The notes beneath the pieces were generated by a model, which ran no database searches, was not told the origin of the DNA, and was given only the letters and a program-made list of their open reading frames with translations. A program made the translations under genes and the position numbers. A stretch of 64,000 bases of DNA from Gimesia alba (lineage in GTDB: Bacteria > Planctomycetota > Planctomycetia > Planctomycetales > Planctomycetaceae): the NCBI RefSeq assembly GCF_007744675.1, contig NZ_CP036269.1:6375046-6439045 (forward strand), given 5' to 3'. Positions 52,779 through 62,700 of the stretch are shown in pieces (position 1 is the stretch's first letter; each line of letters begins with the position of its first letter).

Positions 52779-53060
52779 ATGAAAATCGCAGAAGTCATCG
52801 GAAAAGTGACGCTTTCACGCAAGCATCCCAGTCTGGATGCTGCCCGGTGGGTGATTGCGATTCCCTTAAAGAGCGATGAGCTCAACAGCAAGAAAAAAAA
52901 GAAAACGGAACCATTTATTATTTACGACGAGCTGGGTGCTTCACCGGGCTGCCAGATTGCAGTCAGTGAAGGAGCAGAAGCAGCCGCTCCCTTTCACCCT
53001 GATGTAAAACCGATTGACGCCTATGTGTCGGCGATTCTGGATCAGGTCGAAGTTTACTAA
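52779..53060 (+). CDS. BMC-P vertex protein, third, with Lys-rich insert
   Basis: EutN/CcmL-type protein of 93 residues. Landmarks are MKIAEVIGKVTLSRKHPSLDAARWVI near the N-terminus (read in parts), IIYDELGASPGCQIAVSEGAEAA, and YVSAILDQVEV at the end. A loop between strands carries S-K-K-K-K-K-T, unusual for the family, encoded by a run of eight A. ATG at 52779 is chosen with GAGGAAAC upstream; the open frame starts 13 codons earlier. Confidence 0.92.
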   Translation: MKIAEVIGKVTLSRKHPSLDAARWVIAIPLKSDELNSKKKKKTEPFIIYDELGASPGCQIAVSEGAEAAAPFHPDVKPIDAYVSAILDQVEVY

Positions 53061-53121
53061 TCAAATCACAATCACAATTACTGAAAACACCATTTTTAAA
53101 TTTACGTTTGGAGTCAAAACA

Positions 53122-54012
53122 ATGTCAAATCAATGGAACAGTGGAATTCACGACCGAAATTTGAAAGAAGAGATCTGCGAAATCGGACGTCGCGTATACA
53201 ATAAAGGATTTGCAGCGGCTAACGACGGAAACATCTCGATTCGTGTCGGCGAAAACGAAGTCCTCTGCTCTCCGACCATGATCTGCAAAGGCTTCATGAA
53301 ACCCGAAGACATCTGTGCCGTTGACCTCGACGGAAACCAGATTGCCGGTACTCGTAAACGAACCAGCGAAATCCTCTTGCACCTGGCGATCATGAAAGAA
53401 CGCCCCGATGTCAAAGCTGTCGTTCACTGTCACCCGCCACATGCAACCGCCTTCGCCGTTGCTCGCGAGCCGATTCCACAGTGCGTACTGCCCGAAGTTG
53501 AAGTCTTCATGGGTGAAGTTCCCATGGCGCCTTACGAAACTCCGGGCGGACAGAAATTCGCTGACACCGTGGTACCGTTCCTCAAAGGGGGCACGAACAC
53601 CATCATCCTGACCGGACACGGTACCGTCACTTTCGGTAAGTCTCTGGAAGACGCTTACTGGAAAACGGAAATTCTGGACGCGTACTGTAAAATCCTGTTG
53701 TTGTCCAAGCAACTCGGACGCGTCAGCTACTTCACGGAAACAGAAACCCGTGAACTGCTCGACCTCAAGAAGAAACTGGGCTTCGATGATCCTCGCTTCC
53801 ACGTAGAAGACTGTGACCTGTGTGGCAACAGCGCCTTCCGTGACGGATACAAAGAAGGAATTCCACAGCAGAAATCGTTTGAACCTGCTCCCAGCTACCC
53901 GGGATACCTGCAGAAGCCATCGACCGAAGCCACTCCGACTTCGAACGGCGGTAACTCTGAGCATTTAGTTAAAGCGATCACCGAACAGGTGATGTCAGCA
54001 CTGGGTAAATAA
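53122..54012 (+). CDS. class II aldolase (fuculose/rhamnulose-phosphate type), BMC cargo
   Basis: Aldolase of 296 residues, class II/adducin family (FucA/RhaD type). It cleaves a sugar 1-phosphate to dihydroxyacetone phosphate and L-lactaldehyde. Zinc ligands: H102-C-H104 and H166 (L-T-G-H-G-T-V). The catalytic Glu83 is in T-S-E-I-L-L-H. A CxxC pair (C231, C234) is an extra. After about residue 250 comes a Pro/Ser/Thr linker, then S-E-H-L-V-K-A-I-T-E-Q-V-M-S-A-L, a C-terminal encapsulation helix. ATG at 53122 follows TTGGAGTC. This is the key enzyme named PvmN in the PVM compartment literature. Confidence 0.93.
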   Translation: MSNQWNSGIHDRNLKEEICEIGRRVYNKGFAAANDGNISIRVGENEVLCSPTMICKGFMKPEDICAVDLDGNQIAGTRKRTSEILLHLAIMKERPDVKAVVHCHPPHATAFAVAREPIPQCVLPEVEVFMGEVPMAPYETPGGQKFADTVVPFLKGGTNTIILTGHGTVTFGKSLEDAYWKTEILDAYCKILLLSKQLGRVSYFTETETRELLDLKKKLGFDDPRFHVEDCDLCGNSAFRDGYKEGIPQQKSFEPAPSYPGYLQKPSTEATPTSNGGNSEHLVKAITEQVMSALGK

Positions 54013-54074
54013 TTCTTCTCAGTTGAATATTTTCACAAACACACATTACATCATCATATAGAAAAGATTTGATT

Positions 54075-55001
54075 ATGAATGTCAGTATTATTGGTGGTGG
54101 CGGACTCGTAGGTTCCTGTGCCGCCTTCGCATTACAGGCCGGAGGCATCGTCCGGGAAATTGCTCTGGTCGACGTCAATCAGGATCTGGTGGAAGGCCAG
54201 GCCCTCGACTTGTTGCACGGCAGCTCTTTAACCGCCGACCAGAAAATTTACGCCGGCGGAACCGAACTGGTCAAAGACAGTGACGTAATCGTGATCACCG
54301 CCGGTCTGCGACGCAAACCCGATGAAAGCCGCCTGGATTTGATCAACCGCAATGTCGAATTGTTCAAAAACATTCTGGCAGACGTCAAACGCGTTGGCAC
54401 GAAACCAGGAGCGATTGTCTTCGTCGTTTCGAATCCGGTCGACGTATTGACTTATCTGGCCATGAAAGAACTCGGACTGCCGCCACAACAAGTGATCGGT
54501 CTTGGTACTGTTCTGGACACGACTCGTCTTCGCAGCATGCTGGCGGCCCGCCTGGATGTGCCACCGACACAAGTCTCGACCCTGATTCTCGGCGAACACG
54601 GCGACAGCATGGTTCCCATCTGGTCGGCCGCTCAAGTGGGTGGTCTGCCGCTGGACAAGTTCCCCGGCGCGAGTCCATCTCTGATTGCCGAAGTCGAAAA
54701 GAAGACGCGTGGCAGCGGAGCCGAAGTCATCAAGAAAAAAGGGGGAGCCGGTTTCGCGGTGGGCGTCAGCATCGCCGATGTCGTGCACTGTATCGCCCTT
54801 GACCAACGTCGAATTCTGCCTGTATCTTCACTCCAGAATGGAGCCTTCGGTCTACGGGATGTCTGCATCTCCGTTCCAACCGTCATGGGTCGCTCCGGTG
54901 TGATGCAGCATCTGGAAATCGAACTCTGGCCGAAAGAACAAATGGCTTTGACTCAGTCGGGTAAAGTACTGCGGGAAACCGTCGACAAAGTACTCGGCTG
55001 A
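54075..55001 (+). CDS. lactate/malate dehydrogenase-family enzyme of the BMC operon
   Basis: NAD-dependent dehydrogenase of 308 residues. The Rossmann motif is I-I-G-G-G-G-L-V-G, and the LDH/MDH active site is intact: R80, R86, N120, D148, R151 and H175 (G-E-H-G-D-S). At the substrate-specificity position (102 in LDH numbering) it has R80 (G-L-R-R-K-P), which is the malate-type residue; LDH usually has Gln. In the operon it probably interconverts lactaldehyde- or lactate-related compounds and recycles NAD(H). No encapsulation helix is clear. ATG at 54075 is preceded by GAAAAGA. Confidence 0.9.
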   Translation: MNVSIIGGGGLVGSCAAFALQAGGIVREIALVDVNQDLVEGQALDLLHGSSLTADQKIYAGGTELVKDSDVIVITAGLRRKPDESRLDLINRNVELFKNILADVKRVGTKPGAIVFVVSNPVDVLTYLAMKELGLPPQQVIGLGTVLDTTRLRSMLAARLDVPPTQVSTLILGEHGDSMVPIWSAAQVGGLPLDKFPGASPSLIAEVEKKTRGSGAEVIKKKGGAGFAVGVSIADVVHCIALDQRRILPVSSLQNGAFGLRDVCISVPTVMGRSGVMQHLEIELWPKEQMALTQSGKVLRETVDKVLG

Positions 55002-55073
55002 TCTCGATCGGTTAGTCGATATATTATAATTGCGTTCAGCCACTATTGCGTTTTGATTTGAAATGATTGTCTG

Positions 55074-56291
55074 ATGGAAAAATCACTTGATCGAAAAATT
55101 CAATCGATCCACGCTGATCCCAGCGGCTCGAAAGAGTTTATCATCGCCGATGCCAAGGATGCGGATATGGCCTTCGGCATTGGTGCTCCCGGTCTGTCGC
55201 CTGAGCGGCATGACCAGGAACTCAAATACAAAACGCTGGCTGAATACCGACAACAGATTCGTGAAGTCATTCAGCAGGAAGTGGTGGACATCGTCCTGAT
55301 GTCCGCCAGTACCAGCGAAAAGTTGACGATTGACGAACGCCTGTTCGACAATTCGCCGATTACCCCCGCCGCCCGCGCCAATGATACGACCGACGTCCAC
55401 GTGCCTCGCGGCGGTAAGATTCATATCCCGGCGGCCAAGCCATTTCGCTCGGCCAGCCTGGATCATATTCAATGCGGACATCTCGACTGCAAACCGGAAG
55501 AACGGGCCTACGGCGCTGACCTCGGTCTGTATTCGGTCACGTTCAATAATAATCTCGAAGATGATCTCGATACGTTAGAACGCTACAAAGAATTCCGCGA
55601 AGAAGCCGAACGCAAGAAATTCCGCCACTTCCTGGAAATTTTTGATCCCAACACCAGCAACGCCGTCGCCTCAGACGTCGCCCCCGGGTTCATCAATGAT
55701 TTGATCGCTCGGACTCTGGCCGGCGTCACTTCAGCCGGACGGCCTACGTTTCTGAAGATGGTTTATCATGGACCTCGGGCCATGGAAGAACTCGTCGCCT
55801 ATGATCCGCATTTGATCGTCGGCATCCTGGGTGGCTCCGCGGGAACGACTCTCGACGCATTCCAGTTAATCTATGACGCCAAAAAATATGGTGCCCGCGT
55901 GGCGTTATTCGGTCGCAAGATTAATCAGGCCGAGCACCAGCTGGCATTCATTCAATTCCTGCGGTTTCTGGTCGAAGACAAAATCCAACCGGTCGAAGCC
56001 GTCCAAGCCTATCACGGCGTACTGCAGGAACTCGGGATCAAACCGCATCGCGAACTGGAAGTCGATCTGACTTATCAAACCGCCGTAATGAGTTATGGCG
56101 GCGAAGATGGAAAAACCTTCAGCTTCCCCACAAAGAAAGCAAACGGGAAACCGGCAGCGAAGACATCCGGCAAAACAACTTCGTCTCAACCCGCGACCAA
56201 CGGTAACGGGGCTCCTGATTTTGCTTCGATGAATTCGGAACAGCGACTGGCTTACCACCAGAATCGCCTGAACCGCATGTTTGGTGAATAA
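55074..56291 (+). CDS. DhnA/FbaB-like predicted aldolase with C-terminal tail
   Basis: Protein of 405 residues. The body resembles a DhnA-type class I aldolase-like TIM barrel: FLKMVYHGPRAMEELVAYDP, then IVGILGGSAGTTLDAFQL and ARVALFGRKI-N-Q-A-E. Residues 1-60 are a charged N-terminal extension. From about 354 the sequence becomes Lys/Thr/Ala/Pro/Asn-rich and disordered, then ends in a short helix S-E-Q-R-L-A-Y-H-Q-N-R-L-N-R-M-F. That linker-plus-helix layout resembles a C-terminal encapsulation peptide. The gene is 72 bases after the dehydrogenase on the same strand. Substrate unknown. Confidence 0.8.
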   Translation: MEKSLDRKIQSIHADPSGSKEFIIADAKDADMAFGIGAPGLSPERHDQELKYKTLAEYRQQIREVIQQEVVDIVLMSASTSEKLTIDERLFDNSPITPAARANDTTDVHVPRGGKIHIPAAKPFRSASLDHIQCGHLDCKPEERAYGADLGLYSVTFNNNLEDDLDTLERYKEFREEAERKKFRHFLEIFDPNTSNAVASDVAPGFINDLIARTLAGVTSAGRPTFLKMVYHGPRAMEELVAYDPHLIVGILGGSAGTTLDAFQLIYDAKKYGARVALFGRKINQAEHQLAFIQFLRFLVEDKIQPVEAVQAYHGVLQELGIKPHRELEVDLTYQTAVMSYGGEDGKTFSFPTKKANGKPAAKTSGKTTSSQPATNGNGAPDFASMNSEQRLAYHQNRLNRMFGE

Positions 56292-56662
56292 GATCCTCAG
56301 CCTGATGTTGAGTACTACAGCATTAGTGATAAAAGAATTCACCGTGACCGATGGTGTGATGTTCCCCCAGGTTATAAACAATGACCGCAGTAAAAGCCCA
56401 CTAGCCGCAGGGCGTTAGCCCCGGTTAAGCGTCTTTGGTCAGGCCCGTTCGAGTTAAAAAACACTACCTGAAGCGCATTACATTTTACTCTCGCACGTCT
56501 CAATCAAATAAATTCGATTCAAATGGACCTAGAGACTCTACAGCAAAACAGGACACAGTCTAACTTCTGTGTCCTGTGTGTTGAGACATCAGCACAAGCG
56601 GCTTAGAATACACTTTCTGATATTCAGCCGCCTTTCATTTTGCCAACACAAGGTTCAGTCGC
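56292..56662. other. intergenic region with palindromic repeat and hairpin
   Basis: About 370 bases after the BMC operon. It contains a REP-like palindrome (56405-56424) and a perfect 9-bp hairpin AGGACACAG (56550-56558) / CTGTGTCCT (56567-56575). The hairpin has no T-run on +, and only a short one on -, so it is a weak terminator at best. No gene is supported. Confidence 0.45.
56405..56424. repeat. GGGCGTTAGCCC-type intergenic palindrome
   Basis: CCG-CA-GGGC-GTTA-GCCC-CGG: stems CCG/CGG and GGGC/GCCC around a GTTA loop. Similar sequences are, from memory, frequent as intergenic repeats in planctomycete genomes; only one copy is seen in this window. Confidence 0.5.
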
Positions 56663-58774
56663 TTGAGCAAGTCCTCAAAAAAGAGCAAGCAGAAAACCGA
56701 TGCACCTCAGTCGGAAACGTCTTCCTCGCAAAGTGCTCCCTGGTTTACCGGTCTCATTCTGATCTCCGCCGTTGGGCTCACCTGGATCTTCTGGGGCGGT
56801 CTCTGGTCGGGCGGCGGCTTGATCGGCGGTGACCTTTATACCTACTTCTTTCCGCAAAAATCGTTCTTCGCTGATCGGCTCCACGCGGGCGAATTTCCGC
56901 TCTGGAATTCGAACATCGGGCATGGCGTCCCGCTTGTCGCTGAAAGCCAGACGGGTGCCTTTTATCCGTTCAACTATTTCGCCTACCGCTTTCTCCCCGT
57001 GAATGCGGCTTATAACTTCGTCCAGATTTTGCACTACATCCTGGCGTTTGTGTTTACCGCCATGTATGTCAGGCGGCTCGGCTATTCACTGATTGCGGCC
57101 CTGTTTGCCGGACTCGTTTATACCTACGGCTGGTTTCCTTCGCGAATCTGTCTGGAATGGGCCATCATCGGCGGCGCCTGGCTGCCACTGACACTCTGGT
57201 GTGTGGAATCGTTTTTTCAGACCCGGCTTTGGCGCTATCCGATCCTGCTCTGCTTCGCACTCGCCATGCAGATTCTGCCAGGACATTTTAATCTCGCATT
57301 TATTACACAGCTCATGCTACTCGTTTACATCCCGGCCCGGATCTGGTTCAGCCGCGATAACGCCACCGAACAACTCAAACCCCGTCGACGGTCCACGGTG
57401 ATCCTGTTACTGCTGGCATTGATCGCCGCCTATGGTCTTTCAGCCGTGCAACTGGGGCCGACTTGGGAATTGAAACAGTTAAGCCAGCGGGCTGAAGTCG
57501 GCGAACGCTCCCACCAGCCGGGCTACGGTCATATTCCGGTCTGGTATCTGTCGCAGGTCGTTGCTCCCTGGGCCTGGTACCCCTATGAAGTCAATCTTGA
57601 TGCCGGTCTTGGCCCCGGATCTGATGCGACCAACCAGGTGGAAGCACACCTCTATTTCGGCATCGCCACCGTGCTATTGCTGATTTATGGGACATTCCAA
57701 AAAGCCTGGACCGGCGATCGCCGACTCGTGCTATTAGCCATCATCGGCTTCCTGGCATTGCTCTATACACCGGGCTGGTTCCTGCCGCTGACGAAACATT
57801 TGCCCGGCTTCAGTTTCTTCACGGGCCCCGGTCGATATGGGATCGTGACTACCTTCGCCGTCGCGGTTCTCGCCGGTGTCTGTCTCGAACGACTCGTCAT
57901 GAACTGGAACAAGATGATCCAACTGGTGGTTGTCTCACTCGTCTGCCTGTTTACGATCGCCGACTTCTGGATTGTCAGCCGGTATGTGACGTACGCCGCC
58001 ATCATCCCCAATCCGCCGATCAATCAGGTCGAAAAGAGTGCCTTAAGAAAAATCGTCAACGAATATGGCAAACCTGTAAGACTATTTGCTCCGGGAGCCA
58101 ACCTGCCCACATTGATCGGCGTGTCATCCACCCCCGTGTATCTGGGCATTGGCCCCGAACAGTATTTCGATCCCAAACTGACCATGCCCGCACCGCTGCC
58201 GTTTAAAGAACCGGCGACTCCCGAACAGATCGAATGGCTCCGTAAAGCCGGAGTGACGCATATCCTCAGCCAGCACAAACTGGACTTGAATCGATGGCCG
58301 GTTAAGCCGGTTTGGAGTGACTTCGATGCAGTGATTAATCCGGCCTGGGGCCGCTTCGATGAACCGCTTTACTTCTACGAATTGGAAGGTTCTCGCGGCC
58401 GCCTCGCCTGGACGCATCCGGAAGCCAATCAGTCAGCCACGATTAAAACCTACCGCGCGAATGAAATCATCATTGAAGCCGACACGCCAACGGAAGACAC
58501 TTTGATTCTGACCGACCTGTATTACCCCGGCTGGAAAGTGTATGTAGATGGTCAGCCCGCAGAGGGAGAATTGATCGAAGGCATGTATCGTGGCGTAAAA
58601 CTACCCGCGGGGAAACATGAAGTGATCTGGACCTACCAATCAGGCTGGTTTTTGATCGGCGGGATTATCAGCTGTGTCACGCTGTTAATTATTATGACGA
58701 CAGCGCACTTCCGATTCTGGAATCCGATTCTTTCTCAAATGAAAAATCGGACGATGGAAGTGAAGCCTGACTGA
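56663..58774 (+). CDS. YfhO-type multi-pass membrane protein
   Basis: Integral membrane protein of 703 residues with about 12-13 helices in the first 480 residues, followed by a soluble C-terminal domain. It resembles the YfhO family (GT-C-like fold): GGDLYTYFFPQKSFFADRLHAGEFPLWN near the N-terminus (read in parts) is the first extracytoplasmic loop. The C-terminal D-L-Y-Y-P-G-W-K-V-Y-V-D-G and L-P-A-G-K-H-E-V-I-W-T-Y motifs are family-typical. YfhO proteins have been linked to cell-wall glycosylation, transferring sugar from a lipid carrier. TTG at 56663 is the start, with AAGG about 11 bases before it. Confidence 0.85.
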   Translation: MSKSSKKSKQKTDAPQSETSSSQSAPWFTGLILISAVGLTWIFWGGLWSGGGLIGGDLYTYFFPQKSFFADRLHAGEFPLWNSNIGHGVPLVAESQTGAFYPFNYFAYRFLPVNAAYNFVQILHYILAFVFTAMYVRRLGYSLIAALFAGLVYTYGWFPSRICLEWAIIGGAWLPLTLWCVESFFQTRLWRYPILLCFALAMQILPGHFNLAFITQLMLLVYIPARIWFSRDNATEQLKPRRRSTVILLLLALIAAYGLSAVQLGPTWELKQLSQRAEVGERSHQPGYGHIPVWYLSQVVAPWAWYPYEVNLDAGLGPGSDATNQVEAHLYFGIATVLLLIYGTFQKAWTGDRRLVLLAIIGFLALLYTPGWFLPLTKHLPGFSFFTGPGRYGIVTTFAVAVLAGVCLERLVMNWNKMIQLVVVSLVCLFTIADFWIVSRYVTYAAIIPNPPINQVEKSALRKIVNEYGKPVRLFAPGANLPTLIGVSSTPVYLGIGPEQYFDPKLTMPAPLPFKEPATPEQIEWLRKAGVTHILSQHKLDLNRWPVKPVWSDFDAVINPAWGRFDEPLYFYELEGSRGRLAWTHPEANQSATIKTYRANEIIIEADTPTEDTLILTDLYYPGWKVYVDGQPAEGELIEGMYRGVKLPAGKHEVIWTYQSGWFLIGGIISCVTLLIIMTTAHFRFWNPILSQMKNRTMEVKPD

Positions 58775-58798
58775 GTTTAGAAGTAAACTGGATTTAGG

Positions 58799-59377
58799 TC
58801 AGGTCGAGATAAACTCGATATGTGAGCCAGAACTGGAGCCTTCGAAGTTATTACTGTCCGAATAATTTTCTTCGTCGTCTTCGTCGTCAGCTTTTTCCAG
58901 TTCATCGCTGGGCAGCATATCGTTCACACTCACATTTTGCCCGCTGTCTGAAATGGCAACAGGAAATTGCTGCGAGAGATCAACGTCTTTCGTCGGCTTC
59001 TTGAAGTGCTGTACCGAAGGTGCCTTGGTAGGAGCATCATCTCCGCCAGGGGCGTTGTCAGAGGAGTCGTTTTTCTTCTTGGAATCAGCGCCAATATTTT
59101 GCAGATGATAGGCGACGTTACCGATCTTCAACTCGTCATTCAGCTTCAACCAGGCCTGCTGATCGATTTGCTTACCGTTGACAAAAACGCCATTCATACT
59201 TCCCAGATCGCGGACGACCGGGCGGTCATTCACAATCGCCAGGCAGCAATGCTTTCGGGAGATTTTAGGGCTGTCCGTAATGACGATATCACAGTCCGGA
59301 TGGCGTCCTACTAGAATGATTGCCTTATCAAGCACGATCGGGCGACCTTGATTCACAGGGACTAAACAGACTGCCAT
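58799..59377 (-). CDS. FHA-domain protein
   Basis: Protein of 192 residues. The forkhead-associated domain covers about residues 15-90 with the phosphopeptide-binding set G24-R25, S40-R41-x-H43 and G59-S-M-N62-G. FHA domains bind phosphothreonine, so this protein should act as an adaptor in Ser/Thr-kinase signalling. The C-terminal half is low complexity, rich in Asp, Asn, Ser and Lys, and acidic at the end (D-D-E-D-D-E-E-N). No enzyme domain or membrane helix. It converges with the YfhO-type gene 24 bases away. Confidence 0.9.
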   Translation of the reverse strand: MAVCLVPVNQGRPIVLDKAIILVGRHPDCDIVITDSPKISRKHCCLAIVNDRPVVRDLGSMNGVFVNGKQIDQQAWLKLNDELKIGNVAYHLQNIGADSKKKNDSSDNAPGGDDAPTKAPSVQHFKKPTKDVDLSQQFPVAISDSGQNVSVNDMLPSDELEKADDEDDEENYSDSNNFEGSSSGSHIEFIST

Positions 59378-59772
59378 AGAGGACTCCAGTACGAAACGGT
59401 AGCAAACTTAAGGAAATTTCATTATACGACTGGCCCAGTAGCAAGTAAAAGAAAAAAGTCAGCGGTCAGAGAAGAGTCGAAGAAATCCACACAAGAACCC
59501 GCATAGATTACGCGGCTTTTGGGTATATGAATTATCTATAAATATCGGCTACGACTGGATATGCACTCGATCATCTGATCTCAATTCTCCCCGGTTTGAG
59601 TGAGAAAACGAAAAAGCAGTGATTCACCTGCCTAGTCAATCGACGTGGACACTGCCCGATATAATCATTAACTTCGGCATAACCGCACTGGCGTATACCG
59701 TGCAAATTGAATTCAGAGTGGATTCTTTGGTTCAGGAAATGATTTGTAGGAAACTTTTCTGAGTTGCCTTTT
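59378..59772. other. intergenic region downstream of the giant LRR gene
   Basis: This 395-base gap lies after the LRR gene and before the FHA gene, both on the - strand, so it should hold the FHA promoter. I see no clear terminator, repeat or gene. Confidence 0.4.
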
Positions 59773-62700
59773 TTAATAACGAATTGAAAGTTCGGGCATG
59801 TCGGAAGAGAGTTTCTTCAGTACATTGATTGGCACATTGAGATTGACGAGAGAGAGCTCACGCAAGTTTTTCAGTTCCTGCAATCGTTCAAGCCCTACTG
59901 CTGTGACTTTAGTGCCTTTCAGATTTAACGTTTTGAGTTTGACCAGTTTCACAATATGTTCCATGCCTGCATCAGAAATCAGGGTCTCTTCTAAATCTAA
60001 TTTCTGTAGTTCGTTGAGTCCAGTTAAATTCTGGAGCCCGGCGTCAGTAATGTTTTTTCCGCGAAGGACAAGTTCTTTTAATCCGGTCAGTTTTTTCAAG
60101 TGAGCCAAACCCACATCCGTGACTTGTGGTGCTAATACTTCTACTCGCTCCAAAGTGGTTACCTCTTTGAGACGCGCTAATCTGGAATCTATGTGTTCCA
60201 AATTATTTTGTTTTCGAAGATCATGATAAAAAACGACTACTCCAACCACTTCTTGAAATCCCTGTTTCGTCACTCCCACATTTGCTCCCAGCTTTCGGAG
60301 AGAATTCACAACTGCTTGAATTTCCTCACTAAGTGGAATCGTAAAATCTATTTTGCACTCTGGAAGATGTGTTTGAATCTTGAGAACTCCCTCTGTCGTG
60401 ACTTTGGTTTCGTTTAAATAGAGACTGGTTAGATGTGTCATTGTCTTCAAGTGCGCGAGTCCTGCATCCGTGATCGCTGTATTTTGTAGAGAAAGACGAA
60501 CGAGTTTCTTAAGCGATTTCAAGTGCTGTAATCCTACATCAGTAATACGAGTGTGACTCAAATACAAAACGCTTAAATTCGTAACTTTAGCTAATTCGGT
60601 CAATCCGGTATCGGATATTTGTGTTCCATAAACAGACAATAATTTCATTTTCGAGAGCCCATTCAATCTCTTCAGTCCCCGATCATCCAGAGCTGTACTA
60701 CCGAGATATAGCGATTTCAAATTAATAAGTCCTTCCAGATTTTCGATCCCGGAAGAACTGATCTTCGTACTTTGTAGAGATAAGCTTTCTAAAAAAATGC
60801 AATCTTTCAAATGGACCAATCCTGCATCAGAAATCTGAGTGCCTTCAAGACTCAAATGCTGGAGATTCGTCAGACCGCTTAAATGTTGAATCCCGGCATC
60901 GGTTATTTTGGGACCAGTGATCATCAAGTTTTTTAAGCTGGTTAAATTCTCCATATGTTTCAGACCCGCGTCTGTAACATCCTGATTATTCACAGTAAGA
61001 TTCTCTACATGCTCTAACCCCTTCAAAAGTGCCAATCGATCATCAATGTGCTCTCGCTTACTATTTGCACGGTATTCTCGTGGGAAAGAGATAAAGCGAA
61101 CGGCTTTCATATTTCCCCGTTGATAGATACTGACAGAGGCACCCAATTCCTTGAGCCGCGCTGCAATTTTTTCCTCATTCATCGCAAGAGGGATTGTATA
61201 ATCGACCATGCAACCAGGATGATCCTTCTGAAATGCTTTTACCCCATCCTCGGTTACTTTGGTGTCTTTCAGGTGCAAACTGGTGAGACTCGGCAGTCTT
61301 CCCAGATGTTTCAAGCCGCTATCCGTCACTTCAGTCTGACTGAGATCCAGAACTTTGAGACCGGCTAAACCGGTCAGATGCTTCAAGCCGTTATCCGTAA
61401 TTTGATTACGGGAAAGTTTAAGTGTCGTCAAACGGGTGAAGTGTTTTAAATACACCAGACCGGCATCAGTGATCTGCGTGTCGATAATGCTTAAGCTTTC
61501 CAGGTTGGAAAGATTCGCCAATTGCTTGAGACCATGATCCGTGATCCGGGCACCGATGATTCCAAGTTCCCTCAAATCAGTGAAACGCTGCAGATGTTCG
61601 AGGCCCGCATCTGTCAGTTGTTTCCTATTGATACTCAGCTGCTCTAAGTGTTTGATCCCTCGAAGCAGCTTTAACAGAGAATGAATGTGCTCTGTTTCCG
61701 GTTTCTGCCGGGAAGCAGCATTAAATGAGACAATAAAATAGTCCGTATGCAGATCTTTTTTTAAACGAATCAAGACGACTCCTGAATTTTTCAGTCTTTC
61801 AACAATTTCCTGCATTTCTGCTGAATCCTGTGGCGAAGCCAGGACCATGCAGCGAGGATATTCCTGCTGCATCATTTTGACTCCTGACTTCGTAACTTTT
61901 GTCTTGTACAAAACCAGTTCCGTCAATTTGAGCTTCCTGTCTTTTAAATGTGCTAAGCCAATATCTGTGACTTGCGTGCCATGTAAATTCAATCGCCTTA
62001 ATTTGGAAAACGGTTTTAGTGCTGCGAGGCCCGAATCATCGATCTGCGTGTCCTTTAGATTCAGAACTGAAATCTGGTGGAGCTGATTCAAATGTTTCAA
62101 TCCCGTACTGGTAATTTTGGTGCCTTGCAGGTTGAGGTATTTTATGTTGATTAATTTCCGTAAATGCATCAGGCCAGAGTCGGTCACGGCGGTCTCTCGA
62201 AGACTTAATGAGTGTAGTTTCGTGAGATTCGAGAGCGCTGCCAGATTCGCATCACCAATTTGATTCAACCCAAGTTTCAACGAAGCGAGTTCTGTTAACT
62301 GCACCAGAATATTTAAACCGGCATCGGTTATTTTTGTATTCGTGAGAGACAAAGTCTGCAAATGAGACAAGCAGGCGAGATGTTCTAAACCGGCATCATC
62401 AATAGGTGCCTTCGATACATCCAACGATTTCAGTTGGGGTAGCGTTTTTATTTCGTGAAAACCAGCTCCTGTAACCCGGGTACCATCGATACTTAATGTT
62501 TCCAGATTCGAGAGTCCTTTCAAATTGACAAGCCCCGCATCGGTTAATGGCAGGCTGCTTAGATGCAACTTTCGTAAAGCGGGATAATTTTTGAGAGAGG
62601 CAAGTCCGGCTTCAGTGATGGAGGTTCGGCTCAGATCCAGCTCTTTAAGCTTGGTCAAACCTTTGAGAACAGCCAGGCCGTTATCTGTAATCCGCGCCCC

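Noticed and set aside
53125..53964. 279-codon frame antisense to the aldolase gene
   Set aside because: The + strand frame is a complete class II aldolase; the antisense frame has no recognisable feature.
56380..56460. possible tRNA-like sequence (GTTCGAGT)
   Set aside because: No cloverleaf can be formed around it; the stretch is better explained as a palindromic intergenic repeat.
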